Shown here one piece after another: positions 1 to 6,606 of a DNA stretch of 12,637 nt. The notes below the pieces were generated by a model. It worked only from the letters and a program-made list of their open reading frames with translations, ran no database searches and had not been told where the DNA came from. Within the stretch, counting starts at the first letter, position 1, and each line of letters begins with the position of its first letter. The position numbers and the translations under genes were made by a program. Source of the DNA: a bacterium UBP1_UBA4771 (GTDB taxonomy: Bacteria > Krumholzibacteriota > Krumholzibacteriia > Krumholzibacteriales > Krumholzibacteriaceae); NCBI GenBank assembly GCA_002403295.1, contig DHHN01000072.1, positions 46,905 through 59,541 of the forward strand, read 5' to 3'.

Positions 1-111
1 GAGCGGTGGCTCCTCTTCGCCCTTGGTCTCTTTCTTGCAATGTTCGGCATTCTTTGGATCGGCATGGTCTCGCGGCGCTTCGGCGCGGGAGGCCGCACGG
101 AAGGACTGTGA
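1..111 (+). CDS. C-terminal end of a membrane protein (partial, starts outside window)
   Basis: Reading from base 1 gives an open frame of 36 residues that stops at TGA 109-111. It begins with a strongly hydrophobic stretch (WLLFALGLFLAMFGILWIGM, residues 3-22), followed by a basic tail (SRRFGAGGRTEGL). This is what the last transmembrane helix and cytoplasmic tail of an inner-membrane protein look like. Only 13 bases separate its stop from the ATG of the next gene on the same strand, which supports a real gene and a shared transcript. The family cannot be recognised from this fragment. A chance open frame is possible because the piece is short, but a helix-like hydrophobic run followed by Arg-rich residues is unlikely in a shadow frame. 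Confidence 0.5.
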   Translation, partial: ERWLLFALGLFLAMFGILWIGMVSRRFGAGGRTEGL

Positions 112-124
112 ACGGGGGGTCAGG

Positions 125-565
125 ATGCAGATCACCGAAAAGATTCTTCGCGAGGTTTTCAACCGGCTCCTCAACGTCGAACCGAAGGACGATGTGGTCC
201 ACAAGCTTACGGCGGTCGTCGACGGCATGATGGAGAAGTTCCAGGGGACCTTCGAGCTCGACACCGTACAGCGGCAGAACACGTTCCGCGCGGTCGTCTG
301 CAGCATGATCGTTCACGGCTGGGGCGTCGGCATGCATCCGTGGAACCATCCCGACCGCAACGTCGACGGCAACGCCGTCGACGTGCGCGTCAGCAAGGAC
401 ATCCTCGTGCCGATCGAGCACGTCAAGGCGCTCCGCTACGTCCAGAAGGACGAGCAGGGCCGCGTCCGCAAGGTGCTCTTCGAGCCCGACCAGAACGAGC
501 GCGTGCGCGGACAGATCGACAAGCTGCTCGACCGGATCGCCCGCGAAAAGTGGGGAAACGAGTAG
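125..565 (+). CDS. Hypothetical protein, 146 residues, family not recognised
   Basis: I do not recognise this protein. It has no signal peptide and no transmembrane segment, so it is probably cytoplasmic. The N-terminal 50 residues look helical (MQITEKILREVFNRLL and onward). The middle holds a His/Trp-rich patch (VHGWGVGMHPWNHPD, about residues 63-77), which is notable as a possible metal or ligand site. The C-terminal third is charged and helical (QIDKLLDRIAREKWGNE). The open frame extends back to an ATG at 23, but that start would overlap the upstream membrane-protein gene over most of its tail. The ATG at 125 follows a G-run at 114-119, lies 13 bases after the upstream stop, and is preferred. 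The stop (TAG) is only 7 bases from the stop of the convergent gene on the minus strand. Confidence 0.75.
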   Translation: MQITEKILREVFNRLLNVEPKDDVVHKLTAVVDGMMEKFQGTFELDTVQRQNTFRAVVCSMIVHGWGVGMHPWNHPDRNVDGNAVDVRVSKDILVPIEHVKALRYVQKDEQGRVRKVLFEPDQNERVRGQIDKLLDRIAREKWGNE

Positions 566-572
566 GGGGGGC

Positions 573-1442
573 CTAGGCTCCGCCGTTCAGGGGATTGCGC
601 TTCTCGAGCTCGACGAGCCGCCCGCCGTTCTTGAACTCGACGCGGTCCATGATCTCCCTCATGAGATAGATCCCGCGGCCGGAGCGCCGGTAGACGTTCT
701 CCCCCGCCTTCGGATCGCCGGCGAGCGCGGGATCGAACCCTTCCCCCTCGTCCTCGACCTGCACGAAGAAACGATGCACGCTGATGTAGATCCGGACGTG
801 AACCTTCCGGTCCTCGCGCTGCTTGTTTCCATGGAGTATGGCGTTCGTGAGCGCCTCGTCCATGACGAGGGGCAGATTCACCCGCGAGTCCTCCGCCGGA
901 AACCCGAACTCGTCGGCGAGGAAGGCGACGAGCCGGTTCACGCCGAGGATTCGGGTGAGCATGCTCGGCATGAGGAAATCGAGACGCGCCTGCCCTTCGC
1001 GGACGACTTCGGCGCTGCGGGGAAAGGGTATCGCGCCGTTCTCGCGGCCGTTGAGGACGTGCTGGACATCTCCCCTGTCGAATGGCGGTTGCAGGACGGC
1101 TCTCGCGCCGATCGTGAGGTACGCGAGATAATCCTTCTCCGAGCACGTTCTCGCGACGATGTAGAGGGGGGAATCGAGGCTCGCGAGCCGTATGCGGCGC
1201 ACCTTGCGGGGATCGTACGCGCGTTTCGGGAGAATGACGACGATGCTCCCGCGTCCTTCCCGGGATTGTTTCAATTGGCGGAGGAGTTTCGCGACCGTGT
1301 CGAATTCGCGGACCGTCACGTCGTCGGGGAGCTTCGCCGCGGCGAAGAACTCGCCGTGAAGTTCCGGCTGGAGATTCAGTATATTGAGCAATGCGTTTTC
1401 CACGACATCAGAAGATCTTCCGGCCGTCGGCCAGAATTTCAT
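573..1442 (-). CDS. RsbW-like ATP-binding protein with N-terminal degenerate receiver domain
   Basis: Residues 180-280 form a GHKL-type ATPase of the anti-sigma factor/serine kinase kind (HATPase_c_2). An N box is visible at MDEALTNAILHGN (194-206, with E196, N200), a G1 box at VEDEGEGFDP (229-238, D231) and a G2 box at SGRGIYLMREIMD (254-266). Residues 17-131 read as a receiver-like alternating fold ending in GARAVLQPPF (112-121), where a true receiver has a Lys-Pro pair. The lysine is missing, and no acidic pocket is evident at the N-terminus, so phosphorylation is unlikely. Known relatives bind sigma factors or anti-anti-sigma proteins in partner switching; the target here is not visible. 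The ATG at 1442 overlaps the upstream gene by 35 bp and has no clear ribosome site. A GTG at 1401-1403, just after the upstream stop, begins right before the first predicted strand and may be the true start (276 residues). It is the last gene of the recG-side operon. Confidence 0.85.
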   Translation of the reverse strand: MKFWPTAGRSSDVVENALLNILNLQPELHGEFFAAAKLPDDVTVREFDTVAKLLRQLKQSREGRGSIVVILPKRAYDPRKVRRIRLASLDSPLYIVARTCSEKDYLAYLTIGARAVLQPPFDRGDVQHVLNGRENGAIPFPRSAEVVREGQARLDFLMPSMLTRILGVNRLVAFLADEFGFPAEDSRVNLPLVMDEALTNAILHGNKQREDRKVHVRIYISVHRFFVQVEDEGEGFDPALAGDPKAGENVYRRSGRGIYLMREIMDRVEFKNGGRLVELEKRNPLNGGA

Positions 1443-1983
1443 TCAGAGCGTCACGGAAATACCGGCTCGATTCGGGGAGGCTCGAGCCGATCTTCTCCTT
1501 GTACGCCTCCCAGGCCTTCTTGATCTCGGGACCGAAGACCGTCATGAGATCCCCGTTCGAGAGGGCCTTGTCCCGTTTCTCCTTGTTGTAGACCAGAATA
1601 TCACTTACGAAAACCCGGGCCAATCTCTTTGAGCGATCGAGTCGCTTGCGGACCTCGGGATCCTCGGTCGCGGTGGCCGACGACTTCGGTTCGTCCCGAG
1701 GCTCTTCGACCGGCCGCTCCTCCTCGGCCACCCGGGAAACGCGCCCGGCGAGCGAATGAAGGGATTTCTCGATCGCGGCCCATCCGCTCGCCTGCGGCTC
1801 CCCGACCTCCGGCTCCTGGCCCGAGAACACGCCGCTCGAAACCTCGAAGACCGACTTGTCGGCCCGGGGCATGAGACGCCATACGTACTTGCACTTCGGG
1901 CACCTCACCCGTATGCCCCGCCCGGGCACCTTCTCGTCGCTGAGAAGATACTTCGTGCGGCAACCATCGCATGTGACGATCAT
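1408..1983 (-). CDS. Zinc-ribbon domain protein with conserved C-terminal module
   Basis: The N-terminus (MIVTCDGCRTKYLLSDEKVP) and the following RCPKCKYVW form a four-cysteine zinc ribbon, C5-x2-C8 and C28-x2-C31. It matches the MJ0042/zinc_ribbon_5 type found at the start of many deltaproteobacterial and candidate-phylum proteins. Residues 40-110 are a low-complexity, acidic/proline linker. Residues 111-191 form a second charged helical module (RSKRLARVFVSDILVYNKEK, about 117-136, then a C-terminal YFRDALNEILADG at about 175-187). I know this type from other proteins of these lineages, but its function is not established. No membrane segment is visible, so it is probably cytoplasmic and possibly a nucleic-acid or protein-binding regulator. 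The ATG is preceded by GGAGGG eight bases upstream. Its 3' end overlaps the start region of the downstream ATPase gene, which suggests coupled translation and a shared task. Confidence 0.85.
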   Translation of the reverse strand: MIVTCDGCRTKYLLSDEKVPGRGIRVRCPKCKYVWRLMPRADKSVFEVSSGVFSGQEPEVGEPQASGWAAIEKSLHSLAGRVSRVAEEERPVEEPRDEPKSSATATEDPEVRKRLDRSKRLARVFVSDILVYNKEKRDKALSNGDLMTVFGPEIKKAWEAYKEKIGSSLPESSRYFRDALNEILADGRKIF

Positions 1984-2032
1984 CTCTCGCGCCCTCCGAT
2001 TCGATTCGCCAGGTATGAGCCGGGTTCCGGCG

Positions 2033-2581
2033 TCAGAGCTCGAGGTCGGCCGCGATGCCGCTCATGGCATCGATCGAGATCCGGAAGAACTCGTGCAATT
2101 CGAGACCCAGCTCGCGACAGCCTGCAATCGCCTCGCGGCTCGCGCCCGCCGCGAACCGCTTTTCCTTGAAGCGATTTCCCACGAAGTCGGGGTCGATCCC
2201 CGAGAGCCTCTTCGCGGGATGCATGAGGGCCGATGCAACTATCAAGCCAGTAACGGGGTCGGAACAGCATATCGCCTTGTCCATGAGCGAGTTGCACGGG
2301 GCGTGCCCCGCATGGGCGAGCACGGCCCGATCGATCTCGGGAGGCAGGTCGAGCCCCGCGATCATCTCGACGGTGAGACGGCCGTGGCCGGCGGGGTCGT
2401 TCATGGTCCTCTCGTAATCGAGATCGTGGAGGAGCCCGGCGAGCCCCCAGATCTCCTCGTTCTCCCCGAGCCTTCGGGCGAGCGCCCGCATGATCGCCTC
2501 GACGGCGAGAACGTGCTTCACGAGATTCTTCTTGGTGAGATTGGCGTTCACGAGCTCGAGCGCCCGCTCTCTCGAGAGCAT
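2033..2581 (-). CDS. HD-domain (HDIG-type) phosphohydrolase
   Basis: This 182-residue protein is essentially one HD domain. The metal-binding signature is visible as H23 (LVKHVLAVE), the H52-D53 pair (GLLHDLDYE), further histidines at H66, H90 and H93, and D108 (CCSDPVTGLI). Proteins of this size in the HDIG (TIGR00277) group are metal-dependent phosphohydrolases; substrates vary and cannot be told from the sequence. No signal peptide or membrane helix is seen, so it is likely cytoplasmic. The start ATG is preceded by an excellent ribosome site, AAAGGAGG, five bases upstream. It lies 49 bp downstream of recG and 49 bp upstream of the zinc-ribbon gene, all on the same strand, so co-transcription from the recG promoter is likely. 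The C-terminal third (residues 125-182) is helical and without known motifs. Confidence 0.85.
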   Translation of the reverse strand: MLSRERALELVNANLTKKNLVKHVLAVEAIMRALARRLGENEEIWGLAGLLHDLDYERTMNDPAGHGRLTVEMIAGLDLPPEIDRAVLAHAGHAPCNSLMDKAICCSDPVTGLIVASALMHPAKRLSGIDPDFVGNRFKEKRFAAGASREAIAGCRELGLELHEFFRISIDAMSGIAADLEL

Positions 2582-2630
2582 CGCAGCCTCCTTTCGTCGC
2601 CGCCCGCGCCGTCGCGCGGCGCCTCGCGCG

Positions 2631-4733
2631 TCAGCCGATCTCCGCGAGCGCCAGCTTCGGCTTGTAGGACCGGTTGAAGTACCGCGCGACGGGCCGGTGC
2701 TCGGGGAGCGCGAGACCGGGATCGCGCCCGATGATCCTCCCGGCGGCGTCCCACGAGAGCCGCACGAGCTCGTGGTCGCCGAGCGGATTGATGAGACGGA
2801 AGCCCGGCGTTCCCGATTGGCGGTATCCCCAGATCTCGCCGGGCCCCCGCAGCCGCAGATCCTCCTCGGCGACCGCGAAGCCGTCGTCGTGCGCCGCGAA
2901 GAAGGCGAGGCGCTCGCGCGCCGCGGCGCCGGCGTCGTCGCCGAGGAGAAGCCAGCAGGAGCCGTCCGCGCCGCCGCGGCCGACGCGGCCCCGCAGCTGG
3001 TGGAGCTGGGCGAGGCCGAACCGCTCGGGGTGGTTCACGAGCAGCATCGAGGCGTTCGGGACGTCCACGCCGACCTCGATGACGGTCGTCGTCACGAGGC
3101 CGAGTATCTCCCCGCGGCGGAAGAGCTCGATCGCCTTCGCCTTCTCCTCGAAGCTCATGCGCCCGTGGAGCAGCCCGATCGGATGGGCGGCGAACTCCTC
3201 CCGCTGCAGCCGCTCGAACTCCTCCGTGGCGGCGAGGAGATCGGTCCGCTCGCTCTCCTGAACGAGCGGATAGAGGATGAAGGCCTGCTCCCCCCGCTCG
3301 AACGCGGCGCGGATCCCGCCGTAGACGCGGCCGCGCTCGTCCGCGGGGACGAGCTTCGTCTCGACGCGGCGCCGCCCGCGCGGCAGCTCGTCGATGATCG
3401 AGAGATCGAGATCGCCGTACACGGTCTGGGCGAGGCTCCGCGGGATGGGGGTCGCGGTCATGACGAGGTAATGCGGCAGGAGCGACTCCTCCGCGGCGAA
3501 GCGCGCGCGCTGCTTCACCCCGAACCGGTGCTGCTCGTCGATGACGGCGAGACCGAGCTCCTTGAAGGAGATGAGGTCCTGGATGAGGGCGTGCGTGCCG
3601 ACCACGAGATCGACCGCTCCCGTCCGGATCTCCTCCTGCACGCGGATCTTCTCGGCCTTCGGAAGGGCGCCGATGAGAAGCGCCGTGCGGACGCCGAGGC
3701 GGTCGCAGAAACCCCGCGCCCGGTCGCGATGCTGTACGGCGAGGATCTCCGTCGGGGCCATGAGCGCGGCCTGGTACCCCTTGCCGATCGCGAGCATGGC
3801 GGCGGCGAGGGCCACCACGGTCTTCCCGCAGCCGACCTCTCCCTGAACGAGCCGGTTGAGCCCCGCGCTCCGCTCGACGTCTCCGGCGATCTCGCCGAGA
3901 ACGCGCCGCTGCGCGGCGGTGAGCTCGAAGGGGAGTCCCGCGACGAAGCGCTCGAGGAGCGGATGCGGCGGCGGGACGGGCGGCCGCGTGCGCGCGCGGC
4001 TCTGGCGCGCCCGCCGCTCCATGAGGAGCAGGTGCAGGAAGAACACCTCCTCGATCTTGAAGCGGCGCCTCGCCCGCTCGAGCCGTTCGAGGGACTCGGG
4101 GTAATGTATCGCGGCGAGAGCCTCCGCGCGCGGCGGCACGTCGAACTCCTCCATCAGCGCGGGCGTGAAATTCTCCGGGACGGCGCCCGCCGACTTCTCG
4201 AGCGCCCCGTGGACGATCCGGCGCATCATGCGCTGCGATATCCCCGCGGTGAGGGGGTACACGGGCACGATGCGTCCCGCGTGGATGAGCGACTCGGTGA
4301 GATCGCTTCCGATGACCTCGCACTCGGGCGAAACGAGCTGGCGCGCGCCGCGGTATATCGTCATCTCCCCGCTCGCGACGACCCGCTCTCCCTGCTTGAA
4401 ATACTTCTCGAGGTAGGGCTGGTTGAAGTACACGAGATTCACGACGCCCGATTCGTCTCCGACCGCCACGGTGAGGATGCTCCGCGCGCGCCTGCCCGCC
4501 CGCGGCGAGACGGCGAGGATCGTTCCCACGAAGTTCGCCTCGGCCCCGGGAACGAGCCGCCCGATCGGGACGAGGTTCCGCCGGTCGAGGTACGCGCGCG
4601 GGAAGTGCATGATGAGGTCCTCGACGGTCCGTATGCCGAGACGCTCGAGATACACCTGCCTCGCGGGGCCGACCCCTTTTATGAACTGGCTGCTCTGCTG
4701 GAGCGGCTCGTATGATCTCGATCCCGTTTCCAT
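2631..4733 (-). CDS. recG: ATP-dependent DNA helicase RecG
   Basis: The 700-residue product is full length for RecG, which remodels stalled replication forks and branches Holliday junctions. An N-terminal helix-hairpin-helix-like segment (FIKGVGPARQVYLERLGI, residues 17-34) precedes the OB-fold wedge domain (about 60-145). The superfamily 2 motor follows: Walker A GEVGCGKT (298-305), motif II DEQH (399-402), motif III TATPIPRS (426-433), the helicase C motifs TTTVIEVGVDVPNAS (548-562) and QLRGRVGRG (579-587 region). The RecG-specific TRG motif appears as LRLRGPGEIWGYRQSG (626-641), where many RecG proteins have EFLGxRQSG. The ATG has AAGGGG a few bases upstream. It is transcribed divergently from rpmB and leads the minus-strand run toward the HD, zinc-ribbon and ATPase genes. 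Confidence 0.97.
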   Translation of the reverse strand: METGSRSYEPLQQSSQFIKGVGPARQVYLERLGIRTVEDLIMHFPRAYLDRRNLVPIGRLVPGAEANFVGTILAVSPRAGRRARSILTVAVGDESGVVNLVYFNQPYLEKYFKQGERVVASGEMTIYRGARQLVSPECEVIGSDLTESLIHAGRIVPVYPLTAGISQRMMRRIVHGALEKSAGAVPENFTPALMEEFDVPPRAEALAAIHYPESLERLERARRRFKIEEVFFLHLLLMERRARQSRARTRPPVPPPHPLLERFVAGLPFELTAAQRRVLGEIAGDVERSAGLNRLVQGEVGCGKTVVALAAAMLAIGKGYQAALMAPTEILAVQHRDRARGFCDRLGVRTALLIGALPKAEKIRVQEEIRTGAVDLVVGTHALIQDLISFKELGLAVIDEQHRFGVKQRARFAAEESLLPHYLVMTATPIPRSLAQTVYGDLDLSIIDELPRGRRRVETKLVPADERGRVYGGIRAAFERGEQAFILYPLVQESERTDLLAATEEFERLQREEFAAHPIGLLHGRMSFEEKAKAIELFRRGEILGLVTTTVIEVGVDVPNASMLLVNHPERFGLAQLHQLRGRVGRGGADGSCWLLLGDDAGAAARERLAFFAAHDDGFAVAEEDLRLRGPGEIWGYRQSGTPGFRLINPLGDHELVRLSWDAAGRIIGRDPGLALPEHRPVARYFNRSYKPKLALAEIG

Positions 4734-4740
4734 TATCCCC

Positions 4741-4769
4741 TTGCCAAGCGCTCCCCGTTATCTTAGATT
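4741..4769 (+). promoter_or_regulatory. Predicted sigma-70-type promoter for rpmB
   Basis: TTGCCA at 4741-4746 matches the -35 consensus at five of six positions. A 17-base spacer leads to TAGATT at 4764-4769, which matches the -10 consensus at four of six. The element lies in the only AT-richer gap of the neighbourhood, between the divergent recG and rpmB starts, 31 bases before the rpmB ATG. On the opposite strand the same gap holds TTGCCG (4782-4787) and, after 16 bases, TAAGAT, a possible weaker promoter for recG. Both are pattern matches only. Confidence 0.45.
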
Positions 4770-4789
4770 ATGCGAACGTTTCGGCAACC

Positions 4790-4796
4790 GGGAGGA
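4790..4796 (+). promoter_or_regulatory. Ribosome binding site of rpmB
   Basis: GGGAGGA lies four bases before the ATG at 4801. It is a strong Shine-Dalgarno match, as expected for a ribosomal protein gene, and supports the chosen start. Confidence 0.7.
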
Positions 4797-4800
4797 TACC

Positions 4801-4989
4801 ATGTCCAAGGAATGCGCCATATGCGGAAAACGGCCGATGACCGGCAATCAGATCAGTCACGCCCATAACGTCTCGAAGCGCCGTCAGCTGCCGAACCTGC
4901 AGAGGATCCGAATCACCATCGACGGAAAGCCCGGAAGGGCCTACGTCTGCGCCCGCTGCATAAAGAGCGGCGTCGTGAAGAAGGCCTGA
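4801..4989 (+). CDS. rpmB: 50S ribosomal protein L28 (bL28), zinc-binding form
   Basis: The 62-residue product has the L28 pattern: a start with CAICGKRPMTGNQISHAHN and the central KRRQLPNLQRIRI. It is a component of the large ribosomal subunit. Two cysteine pairs, C5-x2-C8 and C50-x2-C53, are complete, so this is the zinc-binding (C+) form; many bacteria also or instead have a cysteine-free copy used when zinc is scarce. The length is typical. The gene stands alone between divergent recG and a convergent radical SAM gene whose stop lies 24 bases beyond its own. A promoter and a strong ribosome site lie directly upstream. No clear terminator hairpin is seen after the stop. Confidence 0.97.
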   Translation: MSKECAICGKRPMTGNQISHAHNVSKRRQLPNLQRIRITIDGKPGRAYVCARCIKSGVVKKA

Positions 4990-5013
4990 CGGACGCCCGA
5001 CGGCTCCCCCGCC

Positions 5014-6588
5014 CTACGGCTCCCCGTCCCGGCCTCCCGCGGAAATCGCCTCGAAACGCCTCCACAGAACGCTGCGACGAACCGGACCCGAGACCGCATC
5101 CCACGGGAATGGCGTCTCGGGTCCTTTTTCCGCGTGCGGGAATTCCGCGTCCACGCCCGCCGCGGCGAGCGCCTTTTTCCACGAAAGCCCGGCGGTCACG
5201 TGGATCGCGGCGGCTCTCCCGATCCGCTCGTCCCCGAGCGAGAAGAGCGCCTGGCGAACGGCCGACCGGACCGATTTCGTCCGCGCGCGCAGCCCGGCGG
5301 CCCCGATCATCCGCGCCGTGGCGGACTGGAGCGATTCGAGGCTCCGTTCCGGGGGCATGGCGTGAAACTGGAACGGCGTCCACGCCTTCGGCACGAGCGC
5401 GTTGACGTGAACCGAGACGCTTCGCCCCCCGACCGCCTTCCGGAATCCCCCGAGGAAGCCCTTCGTGGCGGCGACGGTTTCCGCGTCCTCACCCGGAAAG
5501 CCGATGAGGAGGTAGAGGGTGAACTGCCGGACGCCCGCCTCGGCGAGACGGGCCGCGGCGTTGAAATAGAGCTCGTTCGGCACCCGCTTGCCGAGGCGGT
5601 ACCGCATGCGCTCGCTGCCGGACTCGGGGGCGAGGCTCACGCTCGTCGTGCCGATCGAGCCGATGAGCCTCGCCTTCTCCTCGTCGAGATCCTCCGCCCG
5701 CAGCGAGCTCATCGCGACGCCGACGCCGCGCGAGGCGAGCATCCGCACGATGCGGGCGAAATCGGGACTCGCGGCGACCGCGGGGCTCACGAGTCCCACC
5801 CGCCGAACGGGCGCGGCGAGGCGCGAGAGGATCTCCTCGAGCGCGTCCGCGCGCAGGAAACGGAACGGCCGGTAGAGCGAGGTCGCGAGACAGAAGGCGC
5901 ACGCGCCCGGACAACCGCGCCCCGATTCGACGAGAAGGGTATCGGGAAACACGCTCCCGGGCGTCAGGATGACCGAGTGCGAGAACGGCCCGTCGATCGG
6001 TTCCTTGAAGACGGCGCCGGGGCCCGGCACGCCGGGGGCGAGAACCGCCGGGAGCTTCGCGAGGCCCTCGAGCAGCGCGGGCCGGGATCCCCCGCCTTCC
6101 TCCCCGAGCAGGCGGACGATCGCGTCGAGGGTCCCCTCTCCCTCGCCGAGGGCGATCGCGTCGGCGATCGCGGCGAGCGGGGCCGGATTGGCGCTCGGCG
6201 CCGGACCGCCGACGATGACGAGCGGGGAACCCGCGCGCTCCTCCCGGAGGGGGGGGATGCCCGCCTCGTGGAGGATGCGGACGACGTTGACGTAGTCCTC
6301 TTCGTACGAGACGCTGAATAAGAGAGCCGCCCGGGACGCGAGCGGAGCGCCCGTCTCGAACGTCGCGGGAGCGGTGTCCGAGAAGAAGCGCTCGACGGCG
6401 AGCCGAGGCGAGCGCCGGAGATTCCCATAGAGGAAATGGAATCCGAGGTTCGCCATCCCGACGCGGTACGGCGCCGGATACCCCGCCGCGACGGGGAGCG
6501 CGCCCCGGCCCGGCTGCGGGAATCGCTCGAGGACGGTCTCGCGCGCGGCGAGCGTTCGGAAGGGGGATATGGGGCGGGCGCGGCGCAC
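5014..6588 (-). CDS. B12-binding-like radical SAM protein (TIGR03960-related)
   Basis: Residues 40-165 resemble the N-terminal cobalamin-binding-like domain of the TIGR03960 radical SAM family (PYRVGMANLGFHFLY at 41-54, LVIVGGPAPSANPAPL at 123-138), but no DxHxxG cobalamin ligand motif is seen. The radical SAM core follows: a [4Fe-4S] motif C226-x3-C230-x2-C233 within RGCPGACAFC, and conserved segments VAMSSLRAEDLDEE (291-304), LAPESGSERMRYRLGK (319-334) and YLLIGFPGED (359-368). The C-terminal FPWDAVSGPV (494-503) recalls the LPWDHID-type ending of TIGR03960 proteins. At 524 residues it looks shorter than typical members. Substrate and reaction are unknown. The start is GTG, supported by GGGAG six bases upstream. 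It lies 18 bp after the TPR gene and is the last gene of the division cluster run. Confidence 0.85.
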   Translation of the reverse strand: MRRARPISPFRTLAARETVLERFPQPGRGALPVAAGYPAPYRVGMANLGFHFLYGNLRRSPRLAVERFFSDTAPATFETGAPLASRAALLFSVSYEEDYVNVVRILHEAGIPPLREERAGSPLVIVGGPAPSANPAPLAAIADAIALGEGEGTLDAIVRLLGEEGGGSRPALLEGLAKLPAVLAPGVPGPGAVFKEPIDGPFSHSVILTPGSVFPDTLLVESGRGCPGACAFCLATSLYRPFRFLRADALEEILSRLAAPVRRVGLVSPAVAASPDFARIVRMLASRGVGVAMSSLRAEDLDEEKARLIGSIGTTSVSLAPESGSERMRYRLGKRVPNELYFNAAARLAEAGVRQFTLYLLIGFPGEDAETVAATKGFLGGFRKAVGGRSVSVHVNALVPKAWTPFQFHAMPPERSLESLQSATARMIGAAGLRARTKSVRSAVRQALFSLGDERIGRAAAIHVTAGLSWKKALAAAGVDAEFPHAEKGPETPFPWDAVSGPVRRSVLWRRFEAISAGGRDGEP

Positions 6589-6594
6589 GGAGAT

Positions 6595-6599
6595 CTCCC
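6595..6599 (-). promoter_or_regulatory. Ribosome binding site fixing the GTG start of the radical SAM gene
   Basis: On the minus strand GGGAG ends six bases before GTG 6588-6586. No ATG lies nearby in frame (the next methionine is residue 45, inside the conserved domain), so this site supports the GTG as the true start. Confidence 0.55.
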
Positions 6600-6606
6600 G
6601 GCCCCC

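Noticed and set aside
2490..4715. A 741-codon open frame antisense to recG
   Set aside because: Its product is Arg/Glu/Leu-rich with no recognisable motif, while the opposite strand encodes a complete RecG. Long antisense frames arise from strong third-position GC bias.
5000..5025. Ten-base direct repeat ACGGCTCCCC (5000-5009 and 5016-5025) between rpmB and the radical SAM gene, considered as a terminator or binding site
   Set aside because: It is a direct repeat, not an inverted one, forms no convincing stem, has no T-run, and such short GC-rich repeats are expected by chance here.
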